Assembly: GCF_017652985.1 (NCBI RefSeq) | Contig: NZ_JAGGDJ010000003.1 | Coordinates: 1 to 64,000 of the forward strand | Reading direction: 5' to 3' | DNA: 64,000 bases | Origin: Paenibacillus artemisiicola | GTDB taxonomy: Bacteria; Bacillota; Bacilli; Paenibacillales; Paenibacillaceae | Shown here: positions 61,794 to 64,000 of the stretch, one piece after another | How the letters are laid out: each line of letters opens with the position of its first letter | How positions within the stretch are numbered: the stretch's first letter is position 1 | The notes under the pieces: generated by a model | What the model saw: only the letters and a program-made list of their open reading frames with translations | Told to the model about the DNA's origin: nothing | The model's database searches: none | Position numbers and translations under genes: made by a program

Positions 61794-62129
61794 GTCCACC
61801 AACCTTTCCTTCAAAGCGCGCGCTCCCTGATTTTACAGACGCTTCCAGATTTCGAAAGTTGCGGCAGGATAAAAAAAGCCGTCCGAACCATAACGCTAAG
61901 GCGCTCTTCTTCCAACGGAAATGAGATAAGCGGCATTTTGATGTTGCGCCGAAATTTGGTTTTAACAAGAACGCTAGTATATACCAAAAAAAGCCGCGAT
62001 GGTAAGCACCGATATGGCGTCCCTCGGCCGTATGCAGAACGCGCCGAAAGGGCGCAATTCTCTACGGACAGTACCTTCTTTCGGCGGGCGGGTTATCCGG
62101 GATGGGCGAGCGAAATAAAAAACTTAACT

Positions 62130-62163
62130 AAAAAACCGGCTTGCTTCCGCAAGCCGGTTTTTT
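62130..62163 (-). terminator. Terminator of the right-edge secreted protein gene
   Basis: ACCGGCTTGC / GCAAGCCGGT stem with loop TTCC, flanked by A6 and T6. It lies 9 bases past the stop at 62172. Confidence 0.92.
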
Positions 62164-62171
62164 GCTTATGC

Positions 62172-64000
62172 TTACAGAGAACGCTTCAGAGCCTCGATGC
62201 TCAGCAGCAACCGATCCGCGAAGGCGGCGTCGATTTTCTTGCCTTTTTCCTTGTTGATATCCTTTTCCAGCTGTTTGAAATCCTTCGCTTCCAGCTTGCC
62301 TTTCGCTTGATCCTTTTGAATGTGGTCGATATCCGATTGCAGCGACTTCACGGTCTTGGCATCGGCGATCAATCCGCGGGTTTGCGCGAGCGCGATCAGT
62401 TCGTCTAATTGCGCGACTTCCATCGTGATGTTCAAGCTGAACGTCTGCGTCGTTCGATGGCCCAGATTATCCGTCGCCGTAACGACGATCGGATACGTTC
62501 CGGCCGCGAGGCCGAGGGGATCCGCGGAAACCGCCACGGCATCCGTGCCGGATGTCGACTTGCCGTTAAAGGAGGCGGTCAACGATTGCAAGCCGCTTCC
62601 GCCGTCGCTTGCGGAGAACGCGATCGACACCGCTTCCGTTTGGAGGAACGACAGCTCGCTCGGCCCCACGATTGCCGGCGGCGTCGAATCGATCGTGACA
62701 AGGCGTTCGCCCGTTACGCCCGATCCGTCCTTCGCCGTGGCGACGACTTTGACTACGCCGTCGGCAGCCGCGGTCAGCAGGCCGGTCTCGTCGATCGTCG
62801 CCTTGTCCGTTGCGCCGCCATTCGCGCCGACGACCGCCCAGGAGACGGATGTATCCGTCGCGTTGTCCGGCGTTGCGGTTGCGGTCATTTGCGCCGTTTC
62901 TCCCAGCTCGCCGATCATCGATGCGCTCGTCACGCCGATGCCGGTAACCGCTATGGGCGCGTTGCCCGGCTTATCGTCCGGGTTGCCGATGACAGGAACA
63001 TACGTGCTCTCGTTCGGCACGGAGATCGTCATGGGCTCGGTGTAGCCGCAGATGCCGAAATATCCCGCGCTCGGAAGATAATTGTTCTCGTCGAGCCAAC
63101 TCGCGACGATCGCGTCGCCTGCCTTGACGCGGATCCACACGCCGTAGTCGGTGTTCACGATGCTGACTTTCACGAGCGTGTCCGTATACGCCGGCACGAA
63201 GCCTTTGTTGTCCGCCAGCGCCGATCTGCCGTCATCCGACAGAATGGCTGCGCCGGGCTTCCAGAGCTCCGGCCAGTGCTGAATCTCAAAGGAGCCCTCC
63301 TTGAAGATGACGCTGTATTTCGCGCCGCTCCATGGGTTGTTCAGAAGATCCTCCTCGGTCGGAGCCCGCAGCGTAAAGTTGGGGAACGCCCCCGTGTTCA
63401 TGCCGGATTCAAAGCCCACCGCGAACTCCGCGTCGCCGAATGTCCGGTCGGTGTACCCGGCGGTTGCGCTCCCGACCGGGGTCAGCCGGGTATCGCTATT
63501 CGCCCAGGCGATGGAAGACCCGGATGTCCAGTTGGCCTTATCCGCGATTACGGAGCGCATATCCACATATTCGGTCACGCGTCCGAGTGCGATGGCGGAT
63601 TCCGTCGCCAGACCGAAGTAGCCGGGGGTCGAGACGTTTAAGTTGCTTTCGTCGCGGAAGGAGAACAGCGTATCGTCCCCGCTCTTGAGGGTCACGGTTA
63701 CGCCGCCGTTACCGCTGCCGTTGCTGTCATCCCATACCGAGCCGGCCTTCAAGAGCCGGTCGTTGATAGCCACCTGCCACTGGCCCAGCCGGGTGCTTGT
63801 GCCGCTGTAATAACGGGTCAGCGTGGCGGTCGTGCCGTGAATCGCGATCTCATACCGATTGGCGGTCCGCGTCGCCGCGTTGGCCCGGAGTATAAGGTTC
63901 AGGTCGAGCGCGTCAAGCTTTTCATGCTCGCCGAGTTTCAAATAGAAGTCCTTGTCTCCGTACTTCTCCCGGGTGTAGAACGCGGCGGCGGTTTGACCGG
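62172..64000 (-). CDS. Large secreted protein with Big2-like and FIMAH-like C-terminal domains, 5' end beyond window
   Basis: 609 codons are visible and the frame stays open to base 64000, so the gene start is outside. From the N-terminal side there are two beta-sandwich regions of the laminin-G/concanavalin type (around RYEIAIHGTTATLTRYYSG, and EFAVGFESGMNTGAFPNFTL). Then come a Big2-like bacterial Ig domain (GETAQMTATATPDNATDTSV) and a second Ig-like domain (IAFSASDGGSGLQSLTASFN). A C-terminal helical FIMAH-like domain ends the protein (QLDELIALAQTRGLIADAKT, then DFKQLEKDINKEKGKKID). Such tails occur on extracellular carbohydrate-active enzymes of Bacillales; the catalytic part, if any, is not in view. 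Confidence 0.75.
   Translation of the reverse strand, partial: GQTAAAFYTREKYGDKDFYLKLGEHEKLDALDLNLILRANAATRTANRYEIAIHGTTATLTRYYSGTSTRLGQWQVAINDRLLKAGSVWDDSNGSGNGGVTVTLKSGDDTLFSFRDESNLNVSTPGYFGLATESAIALGRVTEYVDMRSVIADKANWTSGSSIAWANSDTRLTPVGSATAGYTDRTFGDAEFAVGFESGMNTGAFPNFTLRAPTEEDLLNNPWSGAKYSVIFKEGSFEIQHWPELWKPGAAILSDDGRSALADNKGFVPAYTDTLVKVSIVNTDYGVWIRVKAGDAIVASWLDENNYLPSAGYFGICGYTEPMTISVPNESTYVPVIGNPDDKPGNAPIAVTGIGVTSASMIGELGETAQMTATATPDNATDTSVSWAVVGANGGATDKATIDETGLLTAAADGVVKVVATAKDGSGVTGERLVTIDSTPPAIVGPSELSFLQTEAVSIAFSASDGGSGLQSLTASFNGKSTSGTDAVAVSADPLGLAAGTYPIVVTATDNLGHRTTQTFSLNITMEVAQLDELIALAQTRGLIADAKTVKSLQSDIDHIQKDQAKGKLEAKDFKQLEKDINKEKGKKIDAAFADRLLLSIEALKRSL

Larger units (their letters stand above)
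61446..62171. other. Low-information region with possible broken gene
   Basis: 726 bases. The only coding signals are the fragment at 61575-61793 and the same-frame continuation to 61446. 61815-62129 is AT-richer with A-tracts and no supported gene. Confidence 0.5.

Overview
The window reads as chromosome of a high-GC, spore-forming Paenibacillaceae bacterium (Paenibacillus or Cohnella type). The evidence is Gram-positive ribosome binding sites with frequent TTG and GTG starts, a KinB-like sporulation kinase, a bacilliredoxin, S-layer-homology anchoring, and several CUT1 sugar ABC transporters coupled to YesM/YesN-type two-component systems. I see no phage, transposon, CRISPR, tRNA or rRNA gene. 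The GC-rich codon bias produces very long antisense frames, and these were discarded.

Layout. 1-12000 is mostly housekeeping and signalling: mutY (cut by the left edge), an AraC regulator, a cytochrome c lipoprotein, a YjzC-like protein, acpS, nadE, a bacilliredoxin, small conserved proteins, the KinB-like kinase, a YtfP-type flavoprotein, a PAS-XRE regulator and a chemoreceptor. 12351-16564 is the xylose locus: xylA-xylB diverge from the ROK repressor xylR, with an operator and a cre-like site. 17034-29997 is one long minus-strand run: a CUT1 transporter (binding protein and two permeases), a YesM/YesN pair, a second CUT1 transporter (two permeases and a binding protein), an MGH1-like hydrolase and a GH43 enzyme. 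Two transcription units in this run carry the same box at the same distance from the -10.

30649-38299 encodes two tandem secreted subtilases. The first has lost all its catalytic residues. The second is intact and carries three SLH domains. 38425-43109 is a five-gene operon for breakdown of amino-sugar acids (hydrolase, DgaE-like, DgaF-like, KDG kinase, GntR), divergent from a membrane-bound AraC regulator. 45745-52214 is a mannoside locus: GH130 and a CUT1 transporter, divergent from GH125. 52950-60929 holds a YesN/YesM pair convergent with a nucleoside hydrolase-CUT1 transporter operon. The right edge holds a possible interrupted small secreted gene and the 3' part of a large secreted protein with Big2-like and FIMAH-like domains.

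How the parts work together: the window is largely a plant or microbial polysaccharide and glycoside foraging region. Sugar uptake is controlled by local two-component systems, ROK, GntR and AraC regulators, and, judging from cre-like sites at six places, by CcpA carbon catabolite repression. All functions are read from sequence motifs and gene context; no database search was run.
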